From positions 102,885 through 166,884 of the forward strand of contig NZ_SCOM01000006.1 of the NCBI RefSeq assembly GCF_005508865.1: a stretch of DNA of 64,000 bases. The letters run 5' to 3'. The notes below the pieces were generated by a model, which saw nothing but the letters and a program-made list of their open reading frames with translations, searched no databases and was not told where the DNA came from. This DNA is from Pseudomonas sp. F(2018) (GTDB lineage Bacteria; Pseudomonadota; Gammaproteobacteria; Pseudomonadales; Pseudomonadaceae). The position numbers and the translations under genes are program-made. Numbering within the stretch: position 1 is the first letter of the stretch; every line of letters begins with the position of its first letter. Shown here piece after piece: positions 26,275-35,937 of this stretch.

Positions 26275-26988
26275 ATGCACGCACTCAACCGTCTCGCCGC
26301 CACCGTCGCCCTCGGCCTGGCCACCCTCGCCAGCCTGCCGGCCATGGCCGACGAGCCGCGCTACAACCAGGTGTCGCTGCGCGCCGAAGTCAGCCAGGAA
26401 GTGGCCCATGACCGCATGTACGTCACCCTCTATACCGAGGCGCAGAGCGACGACCCGGCCGAGCTGGCCGCCGGCGTGACCAAGACCCTCAACGCCGCCA
26501 TCGACAAGGCACGCAAGGTGCAGGGCGTGAAAGTCAGCCTGGGCAGCCGGCAGAGCTACCCGGTGTACGAGGACGAAGGCAGCAAGATCGGCGCCTGGCG
26601 CGAGCGCGCCGAACTGCGCCTGGAGAGCGCCGAGTTCGCCCGCCTGTCGCAGCTGTCAGCCGACCTGCTGGGCGAGCTGAAGATGGCGGAGATGAGCTTC
26701 GCCGTGGCCGAGGACAGCCGCAAGGCCAGCGAGGATCAGTTGATCAAGCAGGCGGTGAACGCCTTCAAGGCCCGCGCCCAGCTGGCCACCGAGGCCGTCG
26801 GCGGCAAGGGCTACAAGCTGGTCAGCCTGAGCCTCAACGGCAGCGGCTTCCAGCCGGTGATGCCGGTGGGCATCAGATCAGTATCAGGAGGATTCAGCAG
26901 CAAGGCGGATGCAGCTCCGCAGATCGAGGCCGGCACCAGCCGCGTGAGCATGAGCGCCGATGGCGTGATCGAGGTGCAGCTGCCCTGA
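26275..26988 (+). CDS. SIMPL domain-containing periplasmic protein (DUF541)
   Basis: 237-residue exported protein with a signal peptide ending in LPAMADE and one SIMPL/DUF541 domain (about 28-235). It shows the family layout YNQVSLRAEVSQEVAHDRMYVTL, an early strand-helix, then LGSRQSYPVYEDEGSKIGAW. Function is unknown; homologs such as E. coli YggE affect oxidative-stress tolerance. An AAGGAG-like site (GCAAGGAG) precedes the ATG. The same gene lies between roxS and dppA1 in P. aeruginosa. It is followed by a strong hairpin. Confidence 0.9.
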   Translation: MHALNRLAATVALGLATLASLPAMADEPRYNQVSLRAEVSQEVAHDRMYVTLYTEAQSDDPAELAAGVTKTLNAAIDKARKVQGVKVSLGSRQSYPVYEDEGSKIGAWRERAELRLESAEFARLSQLSADLLGELKMAEMSFAVAEDSRKASEDQLIKQAVNAFKARAQLATEAVGGKGYKLVSLSLNGSGFQPVMPVGIRSVSGGFSSKADAAPQIEAGTSRVSMSADGVIEVQLP

Positions 26989-26994
26989 TCGGGA

Positions 26995-27028
26995 GCGATG
27001 GGCCACTGTGCGCGCAGTGGCCCATCGC
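26995..27028 (+). terminator. 14-bp stem hairpin after the SIMPL gene
   Basis: Perfect stem GCGATGGGCCACTG (26995-27008) with CAGTGGCCCATCGC (27015-27028), loop TGCGCG, 7 bases after the stop codon. There is no T tract, so it may be a 3'-end stabiliser or a factor-assisted terminator. Confidence 0.6.
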
Positions 27029-27172
27029 CACATTTCCCGGTGAAATTTGCACAATTGCGACAAAGCATTACAGCTTCGTCACAGCTTCTACACTCATTGG
27101 CGTTTCATGCTTGCTCGCGGCATATGCCGTGCATAGCTTCACGCAAGGTGCCCACAAGGCATCCCCTCAAGG

Positions 27173-27190
27173 AACAAAACCAAAACAAAC
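27173..27190 (+). promoter_or_regulatory. A-rich leader before dppA1 (possible Hfq/Crc target)
   Basis: AACAAAACCAAAACAAAC lies just upstream of the GAGGT ribosome site of dppA1. Pseudomonas catabolite-repression sites bound by Hfq/Crc are AANAANAA-like and sit in this position; the match here is imperfect (one mismatch at best), so this is a suggestion only. Confidence 0.3.
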
Positions 27191-27201
27191 ATGAGGTCAA
27201 C

Positions 27202-28803
27202 ATGCGTAAGAACGCCGTCATCCAGGCTCTTCTCGCCGCTGGGCTGATCGCCAGCGCCCCCTTCGCCAGCGCCGCCAGCAATCTGGTGTTCTGCTCCGAA
27301 GGCAGTCCCGCCGGTTTCGACCCGGGCCAGTACACCACCGGCACCGACTTCGATGCCGCCGCGGAAACCATGTTCAACCGTCTGAGCCAGTTCGAGCGTG
27401 GCGGTACCGCCGTGGTGCCGGGCCTGGCCGAGAAGTGGGACGTATCGGCCGACGGCCTGACCTACACCTTCCAGCTGCGCAAGGGCGTGAAGTTCCACAC
27501 CACCGAGTACTTCAAGCCGACCCGCGAATTCAACGCCGATGACGTGCTGTTCACCTTCAATCGCATGCTCGACAAGGAGCATCCGTTCCGTAAGGCCTAC
27601 CCCACCGAATTCCCCTACTTCACCGACATGGGCATGGACGCCAATATCGCCAAGCTGGAGAAGCTCGACGACCACAGCGTCAAGTTCACCCTGAATAGTG
27701 TGGATGCCGCCTTTATCCAGAACCTGGCGATGAGCTTCGCCTCGATCCAGTCCGCCGAGTACGCCGACCAGCTGCTCAAGGCCGGCAAGGCCGCCGACAT
27801 CAACCAGAAGCCGATCGGCACCGGCCCGTTCGTGTTCAAGCGCTACCAGAAGGACGCGCAGATCCGCTTCACCGGCAACAAGGACTACTGGCTGCCGGAA
27901 GACGTGAAGATCGACAACCTGATCTTCGCCATCAACACCGATGCCTCGGTGCGCATGCAGAAGCTGAAGAAGGGCGAGTGCCAGATCACCCTGTTCCCGC
28001 GTCCGGCCGACCTGGAGTCGCTGAAGAAAGATGCCAACCTGAACATGCCGTCGCAGCCGGGCTTCAACCTCGGCTACATCGCCTACAACGTCACCCACAA
28101 GCCGTTCGACAAGCTCGAAGTGCGCCAGGCGCTGGACATGGCGGTGAACAAGCAGGCGATCATCGACGCCGTGTACCAGGGCGCCGGCCAGCTGGCGGTC
28201 AACGCCATGCCACCGACCCAGTGGTCCTACGACGAGAGCGTCAAGGACCCGGCCTATGATCCCGAGAAGGCCAAGACCCTGCTCAAGGCCGCCGGCATCG
28301 CCGAAGGCACCGAGATCACCCTGTGGGCCATGCCGGTGCAGCGCCCGTACAACCCCAACGCCAAGCTGATGGCCGAGATGCTCCAGGCCGACTGGGCGAA
28401 GATCGGCATCAAGGCCAAGATCGTCAGCTACGAATGGGGCGAGTACATGAAGCGCGCCAAGGGCGGCGAGCACGACGCCATGCTGATCGGCTGGAGCGGC
28501 GACAACGGTGACCCGGACAACTGGCTGGGCACCCTGTACGGCTGCGACGCGGTCGACGGCAACAACTTCTCCAAGTGGTGCTTCGAGGACTACGACAAGC
28601 TGGTCAAGGCCGCCAAGGCCACTTCCGACGTGGCCAAGCGTACCGAGCTGTACAAGCAGGCCCAGCACGTGCTCAAGGCCCAGGTGCCGATCACCCCGAT
28701 CGCCCACTCCACCGTCTACCAACCGATGCGCAAGAACGTGCAGGACTTCAAGATCAGCCCGTTCGCGCTCAACTCCTTCTACGGCGTGGGCGTCGGCAAG
28801 TAA
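27202..28803 (+). CDS. dppA1: Dipeptide/oligopeptide ABC transporter substrate-binding protein
   Basis: 533-residue periplasmic binding protein (SBP_bac_5) with a signal peptide cleaved after FASAA. The mature start NLVFCSEGSPAGFDPGQYT is typical of DppA. The family signature around WDVSADGLTYTFQLRKGVKFH and the C-terminal GWSGDNGDPDNWLGTLYGC are present. The start at 27202 is the ATG with GAGGT four bases upstream; the open frame back to 26998 is untranslated leader. It captures di/tripeptides for DppBCDF. A hairpin (28812-28835) separates it from the second binding protein, a way to give the binding protein higher expression than the permease. Confidence 0.95.
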   Translation: MRKNAVIQALLAAGLIASAPFASAASNLVFCSEGSPAGFDPGQYTTGTDFDAAAETMFNRLSQFERGGTAVVPGLAEKWDVSADGLTYTFQLRKGVKFHTTEYFKPTREFNADDVLFTFNRMLDKEHPFRKAYPTEFPYFTDMGMDANIAKLEKLDDHSVKFTLNSVDAAFIQNLAMSFASIQSAEYADQLLKAGKAADINQKPIGTGPFVFKRYQKDAQIRFTGNKDYWLPEDVKIDNLIFAINTDASVRMQKLKKGECQITLFPRPADLESLKKDANLNMPSQPGFNLGYIAYNVTHKPFDKLEVRQALDMAVNKQAIIDAVYQGAGQLAVNAMPPTQWSYDESVKDPAYDPEKAKTLLKAAGIAEGTEITLWAMPVQRPYNPNAKLMAEMLQADWAKIGIKAKIVSYEWGEYMKRAKGGEHDAMLIGWSGDNGDPDNWLGTLYGCDAVDGNNFSKWCFEDYDKLVKAAKATSDVAKRTELYKQAQHVLKAQVPITPIAHSTVYQPMRKNVQDFKISPFALNSFYGVGVGK

Positions 28804-28811
28804 GCCGCGTA

Positions 28812-28835
28812 GGCCGGGCGGGCCTCCCGCCCGGC
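28812..28835 (+). terminator. Intercistronic hairpin between the two dppA genes
   Basis: Stem GGCCGGGCGGG with CCCGCCCGGC and a CCT loop, in the 54-base gap after dppA1. No T tract, so it is better read as a processing or 3'-stabilising structure than as a full terminator. Confidence 0.5.
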
Positions 28836-28857
28836 TTCCACTACAGAAGGATCGAGC

Positions 28858-30441
28858 ATGCGCAGTCTCACCCTGCTCCTGGCGCTGTGCGCCAGCCTGC
28901 CGGCATTCGCCCAATCCCTGGTGGTGTGTTCCGAGGCCAGCCCGGAAGGGTTCGACATCGTCCAGTACACCGCTGCCACCACCGCCGACGCCTCGGCCGA
29001 GACGGTCTACGAGCGTCTGGTGCAGTTCGCCCCCGGCAGCACCCGCATCATCCCCGCCCTGGCCGAGAGCTGGGAGATCAGCGCCGACGGCCTGGTCTAC
29101 ACCTTCACCCTGCGCAAGGGTGTGCAGTTTCATGAAACGCCCTGGTTCAAGCCGAGCCGCGAGCTGAATGCCGACGACGTGCTGTGGAGCTTCCAGCGCC
29201 AGCGCGACCAGGATCACGACTGGCACGAGCTGGCCCCGCGCGGCTTCCCCTATTTCGAGGCCATGGGCTTCGCCGAGCTGATCGACGAGATCGAGGCGCT
29301 CGACGAACACCGCGTGCGCTTCACCCTGAAACACCCCGAGGCGCCCTTCCTGGCCGACCTGGCCATGGGCTTCACCTCCATCTATTCCGCCGAGTACGCC
29401 GAACAGCTGCTCGACGCCGAGACACCCGAGAAGCTCAACAGCCAGCCGATCGGCACCGGGCCCTTCGTCTTCGAGCGCTACGCCAAGGACGCCCAGGTAC
29501 GCTTCGCCGGCAACCCGCACTACTGGGGCGGCAAGCCGGCGCTCGATCGCCTGTTGCTGGCCATCACCCCCGATCCGAACACGCGCATCCAGCAGCTCAA
29601 GGCCGGCGCCTGCCAGGTGGCCGTGTTCCCGCGGCCGAGCGACGTGCCCAAGCTGCGCGAGAACAAGGACCTGCTGGTGCCGGAGCTGGACTCGCTGCTC
29701 ACCGCCTACGTGGCCATCAACACCCGGCACAAGCCGCTGGATGACGTGCGCGTGCGCCAGGCCATCAACCTGGCCTTCGACCGCCAGGCCTACCTGCGCG
29801 CCCAATACGGCGAGGGCAACGCCACCCTGGCCGCGGCGCCCTATCCGGCCACCCTGCTCGGCTACGACGAACGCCTGCAGCCCTGGCCCAAGGATGTGCA
29901 ACGCGCCCGCCAGCTGCTGGCCGAGGCCGGTCATGAAAAGGGCCTGAAGCTGTCGATCTGGACCCGCCCCGGCGGCGGCCCGACCAATCCCAACCCGGGT
30001 ATCGGCGCGCAGATGCTGCAGGCCGACCTGGCCGCCATCGGCATCGCCGCCGATATCCGCGTATTCGAGTGGGGCGAGCTGATCAAGCGCGCCAAGAACG
30101 GCGAGCACGACCTGGTGTTCATGGGCTGGGCCGGCGACAACGGCGACCCGGACAACTTCCTCACCCCCAACCTGTCCTGCGCCGCCGCCGAGAGTGGCGA
30201 GAATCAGGCCGGCTGGTGTCACAAGGAGTTCGACCAGCTGATCCGCGAGGCCCGCCGGGTCGCCGAGCCGGAGCGCCGCGCCGCGCTGTACCGCGAGGCG
30301 CTGGCGATCTTCCACCAGCAGGCGCCGTGGATCGCCCTCGCCCATCCCAAGCAGTTCGCCGTGCTGCGCAAGGATGTCGAGGGCTTCGTGCTCAGCCCGC
30401 TGGGCTCCAACAACTTCACCCATGTAAAGCGCAAGCCATAA
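28858..30441 (+). CDS. dppA2: Second dipeptide ABC transporter substrate-binding protein
   Basis: 527-residue SBP_bac_5 protein, paralog of the preceding gene. Signal peptide ends in LPAFAQS; the mature start LVVCSEASPEGFDIVQYT parallels DppA1. It keeps the WEISADGLVYTFTLRKGVQFH signature and GWAGDNGDPDNFLTPNLSC near the C-terminus. Divergence from DppA1 suggests different peptide preference feeding one permease, as reported for the several DppA proteins of P. aeruginosa. An AGAAGGAT-type ribosome site precedes the ATG. dppB begins 54 bases downstream. Confidence 0.94.
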   Translation: MRSLTLLLALCASLPAFAQSLVVCSEASPEGFDIVQYTAATTADASAETVYERLVQFAPGSTRIIPALAESWEISADGLVYTFTLRKGVQFHETPWFKPSRELNADDVLWSFQRQRDQDHDWHELAPRGFPYFEAMGFAELIDEIEALDEHRVRFTLKHPEAPFLADLAMGFTSIYSAEYAEQLLDAETPEKLNSQPIGTGPFVFERYAKDAQVRFAGNPHYWGGKPALDRLLLAITPDPNTRIQQLKAGACQVAVFPRPSDVPKLRENKDLLVPELDSLLTAYVAINTRHKPLDDVRVRQAINLAFDRQAYLRAQYGEGNATLAAAPYPATLLGYDERLQPWPKDVQRARQLLAEAGHEKGLKLSIWTRPGGGPTNPNPGIGAQMLQADLAAIGIAADIRVFEWGELIKRAKNGEHDLVFMGWAGDNGDPDNFLTPNLSCAAAESGENQAGWCHKEFDQLIREARRVAEPERRAALYREALAIFHQQAPWIALAHPKQFAVLRKDVEGFVLSPLGSNNFTHVKRKP

Positions 30442-30495
30442 CAGCCGCGCCCCACGAAGGCGCGGGCTCAACCTGATGCGGAGTACCACAACGCA

Positions 30496-31506
<1,011 letters not shown>

Positions 31507-31518
31507 GGAGGCCCGCAC

Positions 31519-32430
31519 ATGACTCAATCCAACGCCGTGCCCGCCACCGAGCAGGCACTGTTCTACCCCTCGCCGCTGAAGGAATTCTGGCAGGCCTTCG
31601 CCCACAACAAGGGCGCCGTCGGCGGCCTGCTGTTCATGCTGGTCATCGTGTTCTGCGCGCTGTTTGCACCCTGGGTGGCACCCTTCGATCCCAGCGAGCA
31701 GTTCCGCGACGCCCTGCTCACGCCGCCGTCCTGGCTGGAGGGTGGACAGGCGCGCTTCCTGCTCGGCACGGACGAGCTGGGCCGCGACCTGCTCTCGCGG
31801 CTGATCCACGGCGCGCGCCTGTCGCTGATGATCGGCCTGGCCTCGGTACTGATGTCGCTGATCCCCGGCATCCTCATGGGCCTGGTCGCCGGCTTCTTCC
31901 CGCGCCTGCTCGGCCCCTCGATCATGCGCCTGATGGACATCATGCTGGCCCTGCCCTCGCTGCTGCTGGCCGTGGCCATCGTCGCCATCCTCGGCCCAGG
32001 CCTGATCAACACGGTGATCGCCATCGCCATCGTCTCGCTGCCCAGCTACGTGCGCCTGACCCGCGCAGCGGTGATGGGCGAGCTGAACCGCGACTACGTC
32101 ACCGCCGCGCGCCTGGCCGGCGCCGGCCTGCCGCGACTGATGTTCGTCACCGTGCTGCCCAACTGCATGGCACCGCTGATCGTGCAGGCCACCCTGAGCT
32201 TCTCCTCGGCCATCCTAGACGCGGCGGCCCTGGGCTTCCTCGGCCTCGGCGTGCAACCGCCGACGCCCGAGTGGGGCACCATGCTGGCCTCGGCGCGCGA
32301 CTACATCGAACGCGCCTGGTGGGTGGTGTCGCTGCCGGGGCTGACCATCCTGCTCAGCGTGCTGGCGATTAACCTGATGGGCGACGGGCTGCGCGATGCG
32401 CTCGACCCGAAACTGAAGAATGCGCAGTAA
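31519..32430 (+). CDS. dppC: Dipeptide ABC transporter permease DppC
   Basis: 303-residue permease partner of DppB with the OppC_N segment (EFWQAFAHNKGAVGGLLFM) followed by FLLGTDELGRDLLSRLIHGAR, a hallmark of DppC/OppC. The EAA loop is NRDYVTAARLAGAGLPRLMFVTVLPN. AAGGAGG precedes the start. It ends 10 bases before a second AAGGAG-ATG unit that opens the short REP-spanning ORF in front of dppD. Confidence 0.96.
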   Translation: MTQSNAVPATEQALFYPSPLKEFWQAFAHNKGAVGGLLFMLVIVFCALFAPWVAPFDPSEQFRDALLTPPSWLEGGQARFLLGTDELGRDLLSRLIHGARLSLMIGLASVLMSLIPGILMGLVAGFFPRLLGPSIMRLMDIMLALPSLLLAVAIVAILGPGLINTVIAIAIVSLPSYVRLTRAAVMGELNRDYVTAARLAGAGLPRLMFVTVLPNCMAPLIVQATLSFSSAILDAAALGFLGLGVQPPTPEWGTMLASARDYIERAWWVVSLPGLTILLSVLAINLMGDGLRDALDPKLKNAQ

Positions 32431-32440
32431 GGAGCCCGCC

Positions 32441-32536
32441 ATGACCTTTCATGTAGCCCGGATGCAATCCGGGAATACCTCCGAGCTGGCCCACCCCGGA
32501 TTGCATCCGGGCTACGAATCGGAGGCAGCCCTATGA
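32441..32536 (+). CDS. Short leader ORF containing a whole REP element, overlapping dppD
   Basis: 31-codon frame (starts MTFHVARMQSG, ends YESEAAL) with a good AAGGAG ribosome site 7 bases before its ATG. Its TGA (32534-32536) overlaps the dppD ATG (32533) as ATGA. The REP palindrome at 32453-32515 lies entirely inside it without interrupting the frame. The peptide itself is unlikely to be functional, but translation through it could open the REP hairpin and deliver ribosomes to dppD. This is inference; it may be a relic of REP insertion just after an older start codon. Confidence 0.35.
   Translation: MTFHVARMQSGNTSELAHPGLHPGYESEAAL
32453..32515. repeat. REP palindrome, GTAGCCCGGAT type, inside the dpp operon
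   Basis: GTAGCCCGGATGCAATCCGGG pairs with CCCCGGATTGCATCCGGGCTAC, a stem of about 20 bases. It has the same arms as the copy at 23045-23110. It sits between dppC and dppD and can lower expression of the ATPase genes relative to the permeases. Confidence 0.88.
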
Positions 32537-33507
32537 GTCTGCTCGACATCCGCAACCTGTCCGTGCGCTTCGGCGCGACCGATGCCATACCGGTGGTCGA
32601 CGGCCTCGACCTGTCCGTGAACAAGGGCGAAGTACTGGCCATCGTAGGCGAATCCGGCTCCGGCAAATCGGTGACCATGATGGCGCTGATGGGCCTGATC
32701 GACGCCCCCGGCATCGTGCGCGCCGACAGCCTGCGCTTCGACGGCCACGACATGCTCACTCTCAGGGGCCGGCAACGCCGCAAGGTGGTGGGCAAGGACC
32801 TGGCCATGGTGTTCCAGGACCCGATGACCGCGCTCAATCCCAGCTACACGGTGGGCTTCCAGATCGAGGAAGTGCTGCGCCAGCACCTCGGCCTCAAGGG
32901 CAAGGCCGCCCGCCTGCGCGCCCTGCAGCTGCTGGAGCGAGTGGAGATCCCCGGCGCTGCCAGCCGTCTCGACGCCTACCCGCACCAGCTCTCCGGCGGC
33001 ATGAGTCAGCGCGTGGCGATCGCCATGGCCATCGCCGCCGAACCCAAGCTGCTGATCGCCGACGAGCCGACCACGGCGCTGGACGTGACCATCCAGGCGC
33101 AGATCATGGACCTGCTGCTGGACCTGCAACGCAGCGAGGGCATGGGCCTGGTGCTGATCACCCACGACCTGGCCGTGGTCGCCGAAACCGCCCAACGCGT
33201 GTGCGTGATGTACGCCGGGCAAGCGGTGGAGATCGGCAGCGTGCCGACCCTGTTCGACGCCCCGACCCACCCCTACACCGAGGCGCTGCTCAAGGCCATT
33301 CCCGAGCACAGCCTGGGCGCCGAGCGCCTGGCCACGCTGCCCGGCATAGTCCCCGGCCGCTACGACCGCCCCGTCGGCTGCCTGCTGTCGCCGCGCTGCC
33401 CCTACGCCCAGCCACACTGCCGCGAGCAGCGCCCGGCGCTGGAGCCGCATGTGCGCGGCGCGGTGCGCTGCTTCTACCCCCTCAACCTGACCGCGGAGGT
33501 GGCCTGA
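32533..33507 (+). CDS. dppD: Dipeptide ABC transporter ATP-binding protein DppD
   Basis: 324-residue ATPase with Walker A GESGSGKS, Q loop MVFQDPMTALNP, signature LSGGMSQRV, Walker B LLIADEPTTALD and the C-terminal oligo_HPY region, whose cysteines (CLLSPRCPYAQPHC) fit the Fe-S/Cys pattern seen in DppD/OppD. GGAGG is eight bases before the ATG (32521-32525). Its stop and the dppF start overlap as TGATG. It energises DppBC together with DppF. Confidence 0.96.
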   Translation: MSLLDIRNLSVRFGATDAIPVVDGLDLSVNKGEVLAIVGESGSGKSVTMMALMGLIDAPGIVRADSLRFDGHDMLTLRGRQRRKVVGKDLAMVFQDPMTALNPSYTVGFQIEEVLRQHLGLKGKAARLRALQLLERVEIPGAASRLDAYPHQLSGGMSQRVAIAMAIAAEPKLLIADEPTTALDVTIQAQIMDLLLDLQRSEGMGLVLITHDLAVVAETAQRVCVMYAGQAVEIGSVPTLFDAPTHPYTEALLKAIPEHSLGAERLATLPGIVPGRYDRPVGCLLSPRCPYAQPHCREQRPALEPHVRGAVRCFYPLNLTAEVA

Positions 33508-34478
33508 TGAGCATCGTCCTCGAGGCCCGCGAGCTAACCCGTCATTACGAGATCTCCCGCGGCCTGTTCAAGCCCAACGCCCTGGTGCGCGCGCTCAACG
33601 GCGTGTCCTTCTCGCTGGAGGCCGGCAAGACCCTGGCGGTGGTCGGCGAGTCCGGCTGCGGCAAGTCGACCCTGGCCCGCGCCCTGACCCTGATCGAGGA
33701 GCCCAGCGCCGGCAGCCTGCAGATCGCCGGGCAGGAAGTGGCCGGCGCCGACAAGGCCCAGCGCAAGCAGCTGCGCCGCGACGTGCAGATGGTGTTCCAG
33801 AATCCCTATGCCTCGCTCAACCCGCGGCAGAAGATCGGCGACCAGTTGGCCGAGCCACTGCTGATCAATACCAGCCTGTCGCGCGCCGAACGCCGCGAGA
33901 AAGTGCAGACCATGATGCAGCAGGTGGGCCTGCGCCCCGAGCATTACCAGCGCTACCCGCACATGTTCTCCGGCGGCCAGCGCCAGCGCATTGCTCTGGC
34001 CCGAGCGATGATGCTGCAGCCCAAGGTGCTGGTGGCGGACGAGCCGACCTCGGCGCTGGACGTGTCGATCCAGGCCCAGGTGCTCAACCTGTTTATGGAC
34101 TTACAAGAGCAATATCAGACCGGCTACGTGTTTATCTCGCACAACCTGGCGGTTGTGCAGCACGTGGCCGACGACGTGCTGGTGATGTACCTCGGCCGCC
34201 CGGCCGAGATGGGCCCGGCCGCGCTGATCTACGAGCGGCCGCTGCATCCCTACACCCGCGCCCTGCTCTCGGCCACCCCGGCGATCCATCCGGACCCGGC
34301 CAAGCCGAAGATCAAGATCGCCGGTGAGCTGCCCAACCCGCTCGACCCGCCGCCCGGCTGCGCCTTCCACCGGCGCTGCCCGCACGCCACCGAGCGTTGC
34401 CGCATGGAGGTGCCGGAACTGCGCCTGATAGATGCGCGCCAGGTGGCCTGCCACCACGCCGAGGAGATCGCCGGCTAG
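33507..34478 (+). CDS. dppF: Dipeptide ABC transporter ATP-binding protein DppF
   Basis: 323-residue ATPase with Walker A GESGCGKST, Q loop MVFQNPYASLNP, signature FSGGQRQRI, Walker B VLVADEPTSALD and the oligo_HPY tail with HRRCPHATERC. The start at 33507 overlaps the dppD stop (TGATG); the frame is open upstream inside dppD but that is a shadow. Last gene of the dpp operon; the convergent binding-protein gene ends 5 bases beyond its stop. Confidence 0.96.
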   Translation: MSIVLEARELTRHYEISRGLFKPNALVRALNGVSFSLEAGKTLAVVGESGCGKSTLARALTLIEEPSAGSLQIAGQEVAGADKAQRKQLRRDVQMVFQNPYASLNPRQKIGDQLAEPLLINTSLSRAERREKVQTMMQQVGLRPEHYQRYPHMFSGGQRQRIALARAMMLQPKVLVADEPTSALDVSIQAQVLNLFMDLQEQYQTGYVFISHNLAVVQHVADDVLVMYLGRPAEMGPAALIYERPLHPYTRALLSATPAIHPDPAKPKIKIAGELPNPLDPPPGCAFHRRCPHATERCRMEVPELRLIDARQVACHHAEEIAG

Positions 34479-34483
34479 CGCCG

Positions 34484-35623
34484 TCAGGGCTGCTGCAACA
34501 CCGGCACCGCCCGGCCCTGTTCGATGCGGGTCAGGTAGACCGCGTCCGAGCCCTGGTGGTCCTTGGGCCCGAAGCGGATGCGAAAGCCGCCGAGATCCAG
34601 GTCCATGGACTCCAGGGCCTCGACCAGCTGCGCCCGGGTCGGCTGCGGCCCGGTGCGGCGCAGCGCCTCCACCAGCACGGCAGCGCCGATATAGCCCTCC
34701 AGCGAGGCGTAACCGAGCGGGCCGCGCATGTCCGCCCGGTAGTCGCGCACCAGCGGCAGCCGCGTGTCGTCGGGCGACGGCACCACCTGGGAGATATATA
34801 CGCCCTCGGCATCCGTACCGGCCTCGGCGATAAAACTGTCGGTGCCGACGAAGGACACGCTGAAGAAGCGCGCCTGCATGCCGAGGGCGCGGGCCTCGCG
34901 GATCGCCGCGGCCAGCTGTTTATAGGTGCCGACGAAGAAGATCGCCTGCGGCTGGCTCGGCAGCAGCTGGCGCACGGCCTCGCCGACCTCCAGCGAGTTG
35001 CGCAGGATGCGTGCCTCGCCCTCTACGCGCAGGCCGCGCTTGAGCAGCGCCCCGGCCAGGCCGCCCTTGACCGTTTCGCCGAAGGAGTCGTTCTGCATCA
35101 GCAGGGCGACACGGCTCAGCTTCAGCTCCTCGGTCATGTGCGCCGCCAACAATTCGGTTTCGGCGAAGTAGGAGGCGCGCACATTGAATACCCAGCGATG
35201 CAGCGGCTCGCGCAACACCTCGGCGCCGGAAAACGGAAACAGATAGGGCACGCCGGCCGCCAGCGTGGCCGGCATCGCGGCACGCGAGGTGGGCGTGCCG
35301 ACATAGCCGAACAGGGCGAAGACGCGGCGGGAGGCGATCAGCTCTTCGGTCAGGCGAGCGGTACGCGCCGGCTCGTAGCCGTCATCGCGCACCACCAGGC
35401 TCAGGCGCCGGCCATGCACACCGCCGACAGCGTTGATCCGCTGAAAATAGGCCTGGGCGCCGGCCAGCATGCCCTTGCCGAGGTCGGCAGCCGGCCCGCT
35501 CTGGGCATTGACCATGCCCAGGTGCAGCTCCTTGGCGTCGACGCCCGTCTCGCCCCCCAGCGCAACACCACAGAACAAGGCAGATACAGCTAAACAGCAC
35601 AACAGCCGTCGCAACATCTTCAC
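34484..35623 (-). CDS. Type 1 periplasmic binding protein (branched-chain amino acid/amide type)
   Basis: 379-residue exported protein with a signal peptide (about 1-23, ending GVALGG). The fold family is Peripla_BP_6: early LGMVNAQSGPAADLGKGMLAGAQAYFQ, then a middle VALLMQNDSFGETVKGGL hinge segment and late DLDLGGFRIRFGPKDHQGSDAVYL. Such proteins bind amino acids, amides or aromatic acids for HAAT-type ABC transporters or act in signalling. No cognate permease or ATPase adjoins it, since dppF belongs to another system, so it is an orphan receptor here. Confidence 0.85.
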   Translation of the reverse strand: MKMLRRLLCCLAVSALFCGVALGGETGVDAKELHLGMVNAQSGPAADLGKGMLAGAQAYFQRINAVGGVHGRRLSLVVRDDGYEPARTARLTEELIASRRVFALFGYVGTPTSRAAMPATLAAGVPYLFPFSGAEVLREPLHRWVFNVRASYFAETELLAAHMTEELKLSRVALLMQNDSFGETVKGGLAGALLKRGLRVEGEARILRNSLEVGEAVRQLLPSQPQAIFFVGTYKQLAAAIREARALGMQARFFSVSFVGTDSFIAEAGTDAEGVYISQVVPSPDDTRLPLVRDYRADMRGPLGYASLEGYIGAAVLVEALRRTGPQPTRAQLVEALESMDLDLGGFRIRFGPKDHQGSDAVYLTRIEQGRAVPVLQQP

Positions 35624-35937
35624 GCTCCAGTCCCGTCGTTTCTATCGGCGATTCCAGCGCGCTCAGGCAGCAAGGTCGACGGGCATTTACAGGCGTCAGC
35701 TTAGCCTTATTGGCCCGACGGGGCACCCGCCGAAGGTGGGTGCAGCACCTGGAAATGGGCGGATGGCGACCCCTTGAGCGACCTGCACTATGCACGATAG
35801 CACCGAGCTAGAGCCGTCGCGCGAACAATCGATAAGGCTGATGCGCAGCATTAACCGCTTCAAGTTCTCTCGGCGAACACCTTCCCGGAACATAGGCTCC
35901 GTAGACAACTTCAACCCCTACACCGGAGCACCAAACA
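35624..35937. other. 314-base intergenic region before the first repeat-protein gene
   Basis: No gene seen. A small hairpin GCACCC/GGGTGC lies at about 35723-35742. The last 92 bases (35846-35937) are repeated collinearly at 36718-36809 and should hold the promoter and ribosome site (CGGAG at 35919-35923, about 14 bases before ATG counting from its first base) of the repeat gene. A conserved AACATAGGCT in both copies is a possible -10 element. Confidence 0.6.
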
